Assembly: GCF_963678975.1 (NCBI RefSeq)
Contig: NC_089276.1
Location: 6,969,098 to 7,033,097, forward strand
Direction of reading: 5' to 3'
DNA: 64,000 bases
Origin: Dysidea avara
Lineage: Eukaryota; Porifera; Demospongiae; Dictyoceratida; Dysideidae
In this document: positions 35,680 to 47,400 of the stretch, in pieces
Numbering within the stretch: position 1 is the stretch's first letter
How the letters are laid out: each line of letters opens with the position of its first letter
The notes under the pieces: generated by a model
Told to the model about the DNA's origin: nothing
The model's input: the letters and a program-made list of their open reading frames with translations, nothing else
The model's database searches: none
Translations under genes and position numbers: made by a program

Positions 35680-36158
35680 TTCGAAAGAATCCAGGAACTC
35701 CAGAACAGTCTTATAGCAGAATTTGTACTGTACCTAAAAAAAGAATACTACACTAGTATTAGAGTCAATGCCAATCAAGTGTTTATTCTTATAGACTCTG
35801 GACCATGTGCATGTGTTGCAGTCGCAGTGCTTGTACTGTCTGGAGTACATCAACCACACCTTCCACCTTTAACCAATCTGGCAAGATGCTGATGACAATG
35901 TAGGTACCAGTGTGGCCGCTTCCTCCAGCAAACACAACAAATAATGTAAACAAACAAGGATGTGCATTATGTTTGACAACTATTGACATGCCATAGTATT
36001 TAGAAAACAGAGTGATCAACACTTTACCACTTGTTTCGTGAGTGTTGTTGCCACTTCTGTATTTGTCCAATGGGATCTGCACTGTTCTCTCACCCTCGGG
36101 CCATGTATGTACTATATAAACTGGAAGTGCCTAACTGTTAAGGAAGAGTTATCTAACC
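35680..36158 (-). pseudogene. Broken RPTP D2 exons, mirror copy
   Basis: Three D2 exons in the minus orientation, matching 14769-14843, 14577-14712 and 14206-14360 of the intact gene. The last exon (about 35733-35680) keeps [14 protein letters not shown] but then stops early. The P-loop exon (about 35930-35789) reads GGSGHTGTY, so the catalytic Arg is His; its acceptor AG is GC, and its donor is altered. The WPD exon (36158-36020) keeps LTVRHFQF but has lost the segment encoding the catalytic HC. The intact-gene 3' flank is also mirrored (35400-35520 against 14990-15150). It cannot encode a phosphatase. Position and orientation fit the inverted duplication that also carried sulfotransferase B. 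Confidence 0.9.
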
Positions 36159-36480
36159 CAAAACAGCTAAGCTGTAAAAAATAGAGTGCGGCCCTCAAAA
36201 AGGCTATGGTGAAAAAAGATGTGAAATCCAAGGTGGCAGCCAAGAAATAGCTGTGATGGTAGGTTAATGGTAAAAATTTTAATAACGACAATTCAGGTGA
36301 ATTTTGTGCCGCTTGGTCTTGGCACAAAATTCACCTGAATTGTCGTTATTAAAATTTTTACCATCCATTAACCTACCATCACAGCCATTTCTTGGCTGCC
36401 ACCTTGAATTTCACATCTTTTTTCACCATAGCCTTTTTGAGGGCTGTACTCTTTTTTTACAGCTTGGCTGTTTTGGGTTA
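36159..36480. mobile_element. Foldback element, family member 1
   Basis: Near-perfect hairpin with arms of about 155 bp. The ends are AACAGCTAAGCTGTAAAAAA and TTTTTTACAGCTTGGCTGTT. The arms also pair through GGTAGGTTAATGGTAAAAAT / ATTTTTACCATCCATTAACC and AATTCACCTGAATTGTCG. It begins at the exact base where the D2 pseudogene stops matching the intact gene. Confidence 0.9.
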
Positions 36481-36599
36481 GATATATATACTTTACCTAG
36501 GTGAGTATATATATACTCACCTGTGGGTTTGGGGTGTATATGTCCTATATGCAACCAGTGGCGCCTTTGAAATTTCATGTGATCATGGTATATATATAT

Positions 36600-37230
36600 A
36601 TATGTGTGTGTGACTGGATCTACAAAAACCGGTCTTATTACCCAAGACAGAAAGTTTGATTTTTTCACACAAACACAAAGCTTAATAAATGCACTATCAA
36701 ATTTCACTGTCACAGTCAACCAGAGGTGGTCTGCTTTTGTTGGCTGCTTTTTTAAAGCACAGTGGCGAGCCGTATGGGTGGCCTGGGGTCTTGATGGAGC
36801 CCTGACCAACCAGGAGATGGCTGTGTGTGGCTGTACAGCTCTGTGGTGTTGGACAATGATCTGTAAATTTCCTTTCATTTTAGCCAGTTCTGAGCCCTGA
36901 ATGGCTCATAACTTGGTCTAATTCATCCCAACACGTTCCTTTTCAATTTTTGAACACCATCTTGCCTGCCTCCCACTCTGTTTGGAGCTCGCCTGATACA
37001 GTCAACCTCGGTTTAAAAACTATCTAAAATATGGCGGGAAACGTGGCTGTTGACTACGTCTTCAGTGGATGATCTGGAATGCAAGAAATTGTTGTAAAAC
37101 GTGTGAAAATTTGGTATGCGTAGCTACCACCATTGGTCAGCTACAACACTCTGAATAGTTAAAACCGACGTTTTCGACACTCTGAAATGACCCAGAGACA
37201 GTCACACACAACTATAGATTTATAGCCAGG
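36600..37230 (+). repeat. Uninterrupted copy of the repeat split at 40.4 and 43.9 kb
   Basis: Runs from CCGGTCTTATTACCCAAGAC through CACAGTGGCGAGCCGT, GGCTGTACAGCTCTGT, GCTCGCCTGATACAGTCAAC and GTGTGAAAATTTG to AGCTACAACACTC. The first half matches 40430-40620 and the second half 43860-44250, in the same orientation. The ORFs on both strands show no domain. Class unknown. Confidence 0.7.
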
Positions 37231-37512
37231 TACACCAGAACAGTCAACTTACCATTTCCAGCCATGAGACACACCAAGACTCCCTGTGCCACAGGCTATT
37301 TGTTTCCTCCCTGCAGGTCCCTAGAGGGATAGTTGAACAATGAAGAAGCACTGACAGCTACTTAAAACAGCCAGAGGAGGGAGTTCACAGCTTTGTATTA
37401 TTAGTGTGATCATGTGATCTCACATGACACAGTTGTAATATATATTTTTACTTTGCCTAACACTTATGTACATATTAGGGTCAAGCACACAGTCATTGCA
37501 GTGTATCCTTAA

Positions 37513-37748
37513 CTACCGTAAATCAGGAAAATTTCGGCGTAGAAAATTTTCGTCTTAAAATTTTGACGCTACATATTTTCGTTGCTAGCATAATCAATGA
37601 AAATTTTTTGACAAAATAACTAGCTATATGTTAATATTTGTATGCGCTAATTATCCTTATAATAGTTTAAAATAATTTGTCGTTTAAATTTTTGTCGATA
37701 CAGCCAGCGACGAAAATTTTTTGACGAATTTTTCCTGATTTACGATAG
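37513..37748. mobile_element. MITE with CCGTAAATCAGG ends
   Basis: Inverted ends ACCGTAAATCAGGAAAATTT and AATTTTTCCTGATTTACGAT, with an interior rich in GAAAATTTT words that pair across the centre. About 235 bp, no ORF. Confidence 0.75.
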
Positions 37749-38420
37749 CTGGTTGACTTAATAAACCTTTCACAGCAAAAATCATGTATGAATTCTGCCT
37801 ATATACTTGTCAATATTGGAACTACTCAATAGTTCACTACAAATTCTGAGACAAAAGCAGACCACAAGTCCCAACACTTAATAGTATTTGGGTCATATAT
37901 AAATGTGTGGTGACTAGCAGTTTTAATACTGGCATAAAGACAGAGTTGAAGAACAGTATAGGCAGCATTGGTCCATTGGTATACATGTTTTTGCTGTATT
38001 CAAAATAGCAAACTATAACTGGTTAATTCTGAGGTTTCCTATATCAGGAGCACCATAAACGCTGCAAAGCGCAATGCAGCGCTTAGTGCTTAATTTGTTC
38101 CATAGCTCAACTATCTGCTGTTTGCGCTGCTTACTTTTAATAGTTTTTTTTATTGTCTAATTCCTGTAAACTTTTTGGAGTATATATGGCTTTACTGGCA
38201 TATAATATTATCGGAATTACCTGTGTATACTTTATATAACTAGTTAGTTAAGCCATCAGTACATACAACACTTCTGATAGATAAAATCGTAATAGCATGT
38301 GATACATACATAAATGCATTTGAAATATTATTGCATGCACATGGTACATGATTATAATGGTACATTTTTATACTATGCAGATACGTACTTGTGCAATACA
38401 AATGATTACAAACACAACAA

Positions 38421-41400
38421 CTAATTTTTGTGTGTAATGATTTCATCATATACATGATCATCCTGAATTTGTTCATATGTAGTTCCAGGTAATAATTCAA
38501 GGTAGTCACTAATAGATTTGCTTGAGTACAATGACTGTACCACGTAGTCTTCTTCATCCAAATCACTTGTAGTATTTAAATAATCAAGTGAGCAATACTG
38601 TCTTAACAATTTTAACCCACTTCTTGAAGACTTTCTGGACTTCCATAAGCCATCAGGACAGCCTGAACGATAATCATCCAAAGTGCTGATACTTAAGGAT
38701 CTTTTGATTACAGCATGACTGAAGCTTTCCCTGCTCATGCTTCTTTTGTCATGTGTTATTTCATTAGAAGAAGGTAGACACTGAAGTGAAAGAAAATATT
38801 TTTTATTTTGCAAACTAGTAGGTGAAGGTGTATCATTGTGTTGCACATCCAACTGATTATCACTGAGAGCTCCAGAACTAGAATTTATCATTATCACAGG
38901 TGGGATACAAAGAGGGGATGTTGAAGCATTGCAATTAAACTGTGAATCGTAACTGCAGTTACCATTAGATTTGGGGAAAGTATGAGTAGTGTATCGTTCA
39001 CAATTCAGCTTCACTGTACATAACACAACCATAATGTTAGTACTGTTGTCAGAAATTATGGCATGCATGCATTTCATGTGGTGCTATACAACTGTACTTG
39101 TGTAATCACCATAATGGTATATGGCAGTGTAAATGCCTTGCTTAAATTAGTAACCAACTTGCTGCTGTACCGTATCCATGCACGGTACTGTATAAACCAA
39201 CTTCTTGTTGTTGCTGTTTATTTTTTTTCATTTCTTCACTAATTAATGTATACAATAACTTAGTTATGGTAATCAGAAATATATCAGGGCAATTGAAAAC
39301 AGTGAAATTGGAAACCAGAAATGTTACATGTCCGGAACTACAGTACACCACAAGAAGGTCTTTATAAAGAGGTAGTCTCTGCAAAACAGGTGGCCATTAT
39401 AATGAATTGGTCTTATTAATGAGGTCATTAATATGAGCTATCTTTGGGACCTATAATTACAATGTGGATGTAAGGTGGTCTTTAAAAGGTGGCCAGTAAG
39501 TAAAGAGTTTACTCTAGATTAAGATTTGACCTTTTCCATTTCCGATCGTCTGGTATATCATACACAGGAAGAATTGCCTGGAAGAAAAAAAGGCATGGTA
39601 CAAATAAACGTCCCTCCCAGTTACAGTGGAACCTCAGAAGTGTGAAAAGTCTGTATCTCTGTAACTGTATAAATAACCTTAAAATAGCATAAACTTTTTC
39701 AAATACCCTAATAGAACTGTCACTACTCTAATGGAGCAACCATTTCCATAGTTCAGTTAACCGAGAATCCGGATAAGTGGAGTCCTGAGGCTCCCTGACA
39801 TGTGGATTTCAAAAAAATGGTGCATTAACTATATAGTTTTGCTATGACAGCCATAATTATATGTAACTATACATACAGAGTGAAACAACTAATTGTTTAC
39901 TTAGAAAAACAGAGAAAATAATCATCATTGATATACTAACCATTTGTCAAATCTGTATATCTCTGTAAAGAAGAGCTTCTTTTATCAGCTATTCTTTGTC
40001 CAACTGTTTGTAGCCTCTTACAAAATGGCTTGATATTCTTTCCAGTAAAACAAAAGAATCCATCCATGCTTGACACCCTACATATATATATGCATACTTG
40101 ATAACATATTATGTAGACCTTCACTTATATATTTGACTCCTGTTTATAGGTACAATCTCATGACAAACTGAATAACTACATACAAATATTTGTACCATGC
40201 TAGGGTTCAGTATTTTAAAAATATTCTCAAAACATAGTAGAGAGGTCAGTTGTTTATTTATTTACAAAAGTATATACCATAATAATTATATGCATGGTGT
40301 GGTGTGTCAGCTTTCTTAGCTACACAACAATCTATACTGTTGCCTTGGCCTTTGAAAATTTAAAGAAATTACAGACACAGCTATAGAATTACAAGGAGAA
40401 AACCAACATAGTGTAAAATTGTGAGAAAACTGGTCTTATCGCCCATGTCAGCAGATTCGATTTTTTACCCAGGACACAAAGCTACGTGAATAAAATATCT
40501 AACTCCACAATCAAAATCAGCCAGAGTTGAGTGGTCTGGTTTTGCTGGTTGCTTTTCCCAAGCCCAGTGGCGATCCGTACGTGCGGTGTGAGGCCCTAAT
40601 GGAGCTCTGGTCAGCCTGGCATGTGCACAGCACAACTGGAAGCATATACGGATATATACAAAACAGTCATTTTCAGACATATACGGAGAATATACAGACA
40701 AATACAGAGACGGAGCAAGATGGCAGGCCGTATACAGGTGTATAGCTTGCCAATGAACGACGTTACATATACGTGAACGCCTTCTTCTGTTCACATAATT
40801 GTGGTCAAGACTGACTGCATTGTGTGAAACGTCGTCAGGGGCGAATCGCTATTGTGACAAAGAACCAGCCTCAGCTACTGATTGACTGACACTCGAGAGG
40901 CAGTATGGTGCAGCCGAAGCACAGATGGTAGAAGTGACTGATGTTTCGAGTGAGTACTAGTTTGTATGTACAATATAACAGCAGTTAGCAGCCGTCCTTG
41001 TTAAGCTACCAGCGGCCCAACGAGAAGGAAGAACTGCCGGGTTTTGCCCACTCTTGGGTAACTCAGGCGCCCTTGTTCGCTTGTCCCTTTTATTCTTTTA
41101 GTCAATGGGTCGGGAAAAGAGAATGAACAACGGATGAAAAATCATGCGGTTAGCTACACTCAGGAAGAAAAGAAAGTCTTTGGGTAACATGCTGCCACAA
41201 ACAGTGTCATGTAGCTACAGTCTCGGTGGACATGGAACAGACTTAAATGCTACAGATCATATATTAGTTATAGTTATTTTCAGTTTGTATGAATTTGGTT
41301 AGACAATATGAATTCCTAGCCACCCTTTACAAATTTTAGCCAGAGAGATTCTTTGTGATGTACGAAATATCAGCATCATGTTATTAGTAAATTTGATTCA

Positions 41401-44400
41401 AGGTGCAAACGTTAGCAGATTCTTGATGGTAGATATTTAGTAGTGGCCCAACACCGCTTCACATAGTAAAACATCTGTTTTTTTGCTGACCCAATGACAA
41501 AACAGTGCTCTGGCTGTAGACTAGTTGTTCACTGCCAATCCATATATGGCAGCATACTTCATCTGTTGTCTGAAGAGAAAGTGACATGGCCACAACAGAC
41601 TAGTAGAGTCAATCCAATGGTCCCAGCATAGAATCTGGGCTGGCTTGATTTCTGTTGTCCTGGAACAGAAGTGTAAAACTCCGAGTGGGTCAATGAGGTG
41701 AATCCATGGCAGAATTAAATTTTGTTGAGTCAGTCTGGCAATGCTCACCCCTTCAAAAAGAACAACAGAAGCTTGCACACATGCAGTAGTACGCACGGGA
41801 TTGCTTGAGTGTGGGATTGTAAGGGGTCATTCTTTACATGTACTCATAAAACTGTTGACACGCTTTACTTACCAGTTCTACTCGTCTGGTCTCTTGCGTG
41901 GGCATTCTGTGGGTTGCTTTGCATCTATGGGAGCTGGTGCAATGTATTAAGAGACCCATCTGTATCAGATGAGTCCCATACAAATATTAATTATTGTGAT
42001 ATTCCTGTAGTGTGCTTTATTTTAAATCTCTGTACCATGTTATTATAAAGTGCCCAGCTAGTTATGAATATAATAACTATGGTTACAGACAAAAGTGTAA
42101 CTGTTGCATCTTTGTCTCATCTCTCTTGGGTGTGATGCATGTGACTGGCCTAGCCCAAGCCCAAGACAACATGTGGCCATATATACCCCTTAGCTTTGTG
42201 TGCTAATAGTATTGGCAAGAATAAATAATAATTTACTGTAGGTATTGGTATGAATTTTACTTGTGTATACCATGTGTCCTGTGTACAATATCCTCTACTT
42301 ATATAGCTGCGTGTGGGTCTCAAGAATGCCAAATGATGACACAGGCAATTTTAATTCTTTGGTGAGCTGTGAAGTCAGATGACCAACATGAAATTGCAGT
42401 AAGGGAAAGTCCATGCAGTGAGCCATTACCAATTAGTGTTATTATCACAATTTTTTTAATTTACAACAACTTCATAAATATTATAGCTTTTTTGACTGTT
42501 ATATTCAATTACTTGCTAACGAATTTACTCAAGATGAGAAAGAAAGCTGATGACTATTTTCTTAAGTTGTAATTTTGTCTTATATCTCTAATTCTGTTCA
42601 CAGAGCAGCACATCGACACTATGACACTAGCGTTTACAGTGTCAACCATGAAGGAGTGAATGAATCGCACAAACAGTTAAAAAAGAGGTGCACATAAACT
42701 ACAGATAGTCAGATACTGTAATATGCAAGCTGTATTATGTTGACTGCATATGTCCTTTCATAGAAGAATTACATGCAGGACATGGACCTAAGAGAAGAGG
42801 GACGATGAAAGTAATCAGGTGTTACACGTCCTACTAACCACTGTGGAGATCTGACAGTATGTGTATATGTGTACCCTATAATAATTGGTGACTGTGCACT
42901 TATGCAATATAGATTTTGGACTACCTACATTTTTGAAATGCTGGAACATTGAATAAAGCATTGAAGGAAAGTGGATATTGTCTACTCCTTTGTAAACTCT
43001 GTATGATGTACCTGCTTGGGTGATTCAGTAAGTTATTTGTGCTGCATTGACCCTGTGTTTCTAGCAATCTTGAATCTTCAAGGTGCACAAGTGCTGAATA
43101 TCACAGCATGGTACGTGGCATGCAAGATGCGGGTCACATGTATGTTTTTATATAGAGCACTCCAAGAGCAGTTAGTTTGAGAGATACCAATGTGAGTAGA
43201 GTTATACTGTATGGTTTTGCTAATTTTTATCTCATGTACTACAGCAGTCCCACAAGTTCAGTGCACCTACTCACGTTGAAACTGGCATTGGTAAGTATAT
43301 TTACAACATGCGAAGTATGAACATTAATGTTAACTATTTGCAGATGAAGAAATGATGTGATTGTTCTCAGCCGTATGAAGAAAGCAAGAATTGGGTAGTG
43401 TTGTGGGTCCTTGCTACACAGCTCAGTGATGATCAGGCAGAACAGTTATAACTGAAAACTCATTGACTATGAGGTTGTTTTACCTTTTTTTTTGTTTCAG
43501 TTTCATTATTGTACAACTGTACTTTGTTTTGGCTCACGTGAAATAGCAACAATAAATCAAAAGCGACGTCATTAATTAAAAGGGTATTTCGGAGGGGATA
43601 TGGGCCGTATGAGGGCAAGGCGTGGGCCTAGCAGAAGCGTATACAGCCATATAGAGGATAGTATGCAGCCGTATTGAGGTATGTGTGACTCTGTGTGGAT
43701 CTATAATACGATTATACTCGTGACATATACAGAGGTGCCGTCTAAGTTAAGAGTACAGGTTCGGGACAGACTGATCTATACGTTTGGGTTGACGCTACAC
43801 GTATGTAATCAGTCTTTGTTTATATACGTGCTGTAGACGCTGCTATACCGATCAGTCTATGCCTCTCGTTGCGCTGTGGTGGCTGTACAGCTCTGTTGTG
43901 TTGAATAAGTACCTCTGCTGTGAATTTCCTTTTGTTTTAGCCAATTTTGAGACCTCAATGGCCCGAAACTTGGCCTAATTCATCCCTACGCCTTCCTTTT
44001 CAATTTTTTAACACTATCTTGCCAGCCTTCCAGGCCCCCCACCTCCCACCCATTTTGCAGCTCGCCTGATACAGTCAACCTTGGTTTTAAAACTATCTGG
44101 GAAACTTAGTTGTTGGCTGCTTGCACAGTGGATGCTGTGGAAGGTAAGGAATTGGTGTAAAACATGTGAAAATTTGATGCACATAGCTTCAACCATTGGC
44201 GAGCTACAACACACTAAATACTTAAAACTGGAGTTTCTCAATACTTTTAAATAGGCGATAAGCCTGGTTTTCCCAGGCTGGGTCACAATTGTGGGAGGGG
44301 ATTAAAATATTCTAATAGAACAGTCACAGAGTAGCAAAATATAACGCACAAAAATGTCAGAAAAATTGCTACGATGCATGTTGCAAATACAAAATGATAC

Positions 44401-47400
44401 CCATGCTAAAACAATCAAGATGTGAAAAAGTACAGCTTTCAAGGTTTTAAATCAAAGGTTGTGGGCAAGAAACGTGTTGGAATGATGTTGTAGTAAATAA
44501 AATGATAGCAATTCTCTAACTGATAACCATCATTGCAGCCATTTCACAATGCACCTTTGACTTCACACCCTGCATAGTCGTTACACAGTAGCTACTGTAT
44601 GAAGGCCACAATTTGTTAACTTACTTTAGGATGGATGTTAACTATACATACACAAACAGTGCATCATGTGACCATAAAAAATAAATGTCTACATAACGAA
44701 TTATTGTACCAAGATAAGATTGTGTAAAACTGTAGTTAGCATATGTTATAAGACAAGTACACAAAGAAATTTGGAATTTTCAACTAGAGTAGGAACCATA
44801 GCACATTGATAAAAGTACTAAAACAAGTGCACGATATTAAATCACAGTAAAACAATAAGAAGTGTTATATCCCTACTGTGCTCAAGATACCAAAATTTAA
44901 AAGCACAGTAGGGATATAACATTTCTTATTGTTTTACTGTGATATACCATCGTGTTAAATTGTGCACTTCTCCAGTTTGTCTCGGTACTTTTTATTCATG
45001 TGCTATGATCCCTACTAGTTAAAATTTTTGTGTACTTGTTTGTTAACTTTTTTGCAAAATAAAATTATTGACTGGCGAACCCACACATACCACATCAAAA
45101 GAAAGAAATATTGCTGCACACCCCAGCTATCAATTATCATCCAAAAAGTGAAGTATCCATTACGCGTTATTGTCGGCTATGTTCAACCTGTTACACAGCA
45201 TTACAAATCAGGAACTGTTCAAAAAGCACCCCTGCAATCTATGAAAAATACGGATGATTTATATTATGAAGGAAAGCTACCACGTGTTACCACAAAATCA
45301 ACACCTTTCGCTGTCAGCAAAGATGAATGGAACACAAAGGAGGACACTGGTAAGCCCATGAAGAATGCATTGTACATACTGTGGTATGCCAAAAGGCATG
45401 TGTCCAGCTGAAGTGACATCGAACAGTGAAAAAATCAAGCCTGTAGCCTTACCCATTATTGAGTTACACTTGTCTGAAGGCATCAGTCAGTCGGTCAGTC
45501 AGTCAGTCGGTCGGTCAGTCAGTCAGTCAGTTACTCAGTCAGTCACTAAAAAATTCTGTTTAACATTTTTTAAAAATCATAGCAACTTGTTGAAAGCATT
45601 TTGGGTCAATCTGAAGGTTTGTTTGAACTTATTTTTACCTAACCAATACTGCTGAGGCTGGTTTTGGGTGATGTTTTATGCCTGAACCTCTGTGATTCCT
45701 ACAGTACTATTGCACTATATGATATGCTTTCACACACACGTGCATGCGCGTGCGCGTATGCACACACACACACACACACACACGCACACACACACACACA
45801 TGTACCTTCCAACTTCAATACGAATTGCAGATGCTTTTTCAAAGCAGTAGCCATGAATGTGTGAAATGTCCCATTTCCATGCTGTTTTCTTAGTAATAGC
45901 ATCATAGACAACAAGATTTCCAAGCATAAATCGTAATTGGTAGTAGCCCAATTTGACTGATTGGTGGGAACACTTGTATAGCAATACAGTGAAAACGTCT
46001 GAGGTTGAAATTATATAAATGCATGTCAAAAGTCTATTATATAATAACTCCAACAGTGCAATATATAATTACATGGAAGAAATGCAAGTGAATGATATAG
46101 GTACGGCTAAGCACTTAGTATTAGTATTGTCACTAGAAATATCTCCACTACATTGTAATGACAAAACTCTAAAACTTGAAATGGAGTAATGCTTAAATTA
46201 GCTATGTAAAGTCTAAAGCAGCCATATCATATTAATTTTCTGTATGTGGTACAGAAGAAAGTCTGATTTGATGTTTCCTACATCTGATATGCTGTTAACA
46301 TTATTAGTTTTAGTCATAATTATACGTATATCACATGTGAATTAAAGAATTATCATAGGAATGATCACATTTTTTTATATGCTTTTTTATAGTAATAACA
46401 CGATAACGAGGGATAGACTATAAAATATACGCACGACTCACGAGAGTGCGCAGCGATCAAGTGAGAGCGCATATATTTAGTCATATCCCGAGTAATCGTG
46501 TATAATCTACACCCCAGTAGATGAAACAATTGTAGATAGCAATTTATAGTGAAACAGTACCTCTTGGAGATCGAATCAGTAGAAATTCTTGATGGATCAG
46601 ATGTTTTAGATTCTTAGCAGTGTCACACCCACCTAGTCACGATTATTGAGTTATCCACGAAGGAGACAAGAGTGGGTAGGTAAAAACAGTGGACCCGGGG
46701 ACCCACGGAAATCCAACTCTTCTTAGAACTTTTTACACTTCACAGCATACTATACTTGTACCAGGTACCTCTGCAAGCAGTCTTGCATGGCCAATCCACT
46801 TTTCCCCCCCTCGCGGCATCTTGCACGATGTTTATACCAATTAGAAATTACTGAAAAAGTGTCTGAAGCTGACTGCATTAATTACAGGTAACTCACTATT
46901 GTCCGTATTTGTTTGCAAAATGTTTCTAAACTTTAGTAGCTAGGTGACATAATAGACTAGCATGCCATTGTGCAGCAGGTGAACAATTACCAGCTAAGCC
47001 TAACTAAGCAAGTTCCAGCAGCTCTTCATATGTCATGGTGCATTTGCACAATGTTCCTAAACTACTCTAGTAGTTAGGCGGCATAATAAATTAGTACGTA
47101 TGCTTACTGTGCAGCAGGCAGTGGTCTATAAATGCAGTCAGCTTCAGTCACTTTTTAGAGGCGCTTATAATTTCTAATTGGTGTAGACATCGTGCGAGAT
47201 GCCGCAAGGGGGAAAAGTGGATTGGCCATGCAAGACTACTTGCAGAGGTACCCTGCAAGTATAGAATACTGTGAAGTGTATAAAATTCCAAGAAGAGTTG
47301 GATTCCCGCTGGTCCCCGGGTCCTTGGTCCCCGGGTCCACTGTTTTTACCTACCTGACAAGAGTTTATCGAAAATCATTCCAGTAGCTGAGGTGAATAAT

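Noticed and set aside
36423-36900. 150-codon minus and 98-codon plus ORFs
   Set aside because: Both lie in an interspersed repeat with copies at 40.4 and 43.9 kb where the frames are not kept.
39142-39575. Open stretches between the DOK-like exons (39142-39384 and 39527-39575, minus)
   Set aside because: They have acceptor-like starts, but joining either to the 39941 exon gives an early stop. The direct join 39941 to 39013 is in phase.
41521-41796. 91-codon minus ORF in the 3.2-kb insertion
   Set aside because: No motif of a transposase, reverse transcriptase or host family that I can defend.
45028-45411. 127-codon plus ORF
   Set aside because: It overlaps an interspersed repeat whose second copy at 62.7 kb does not keep the frame; no domain seen.
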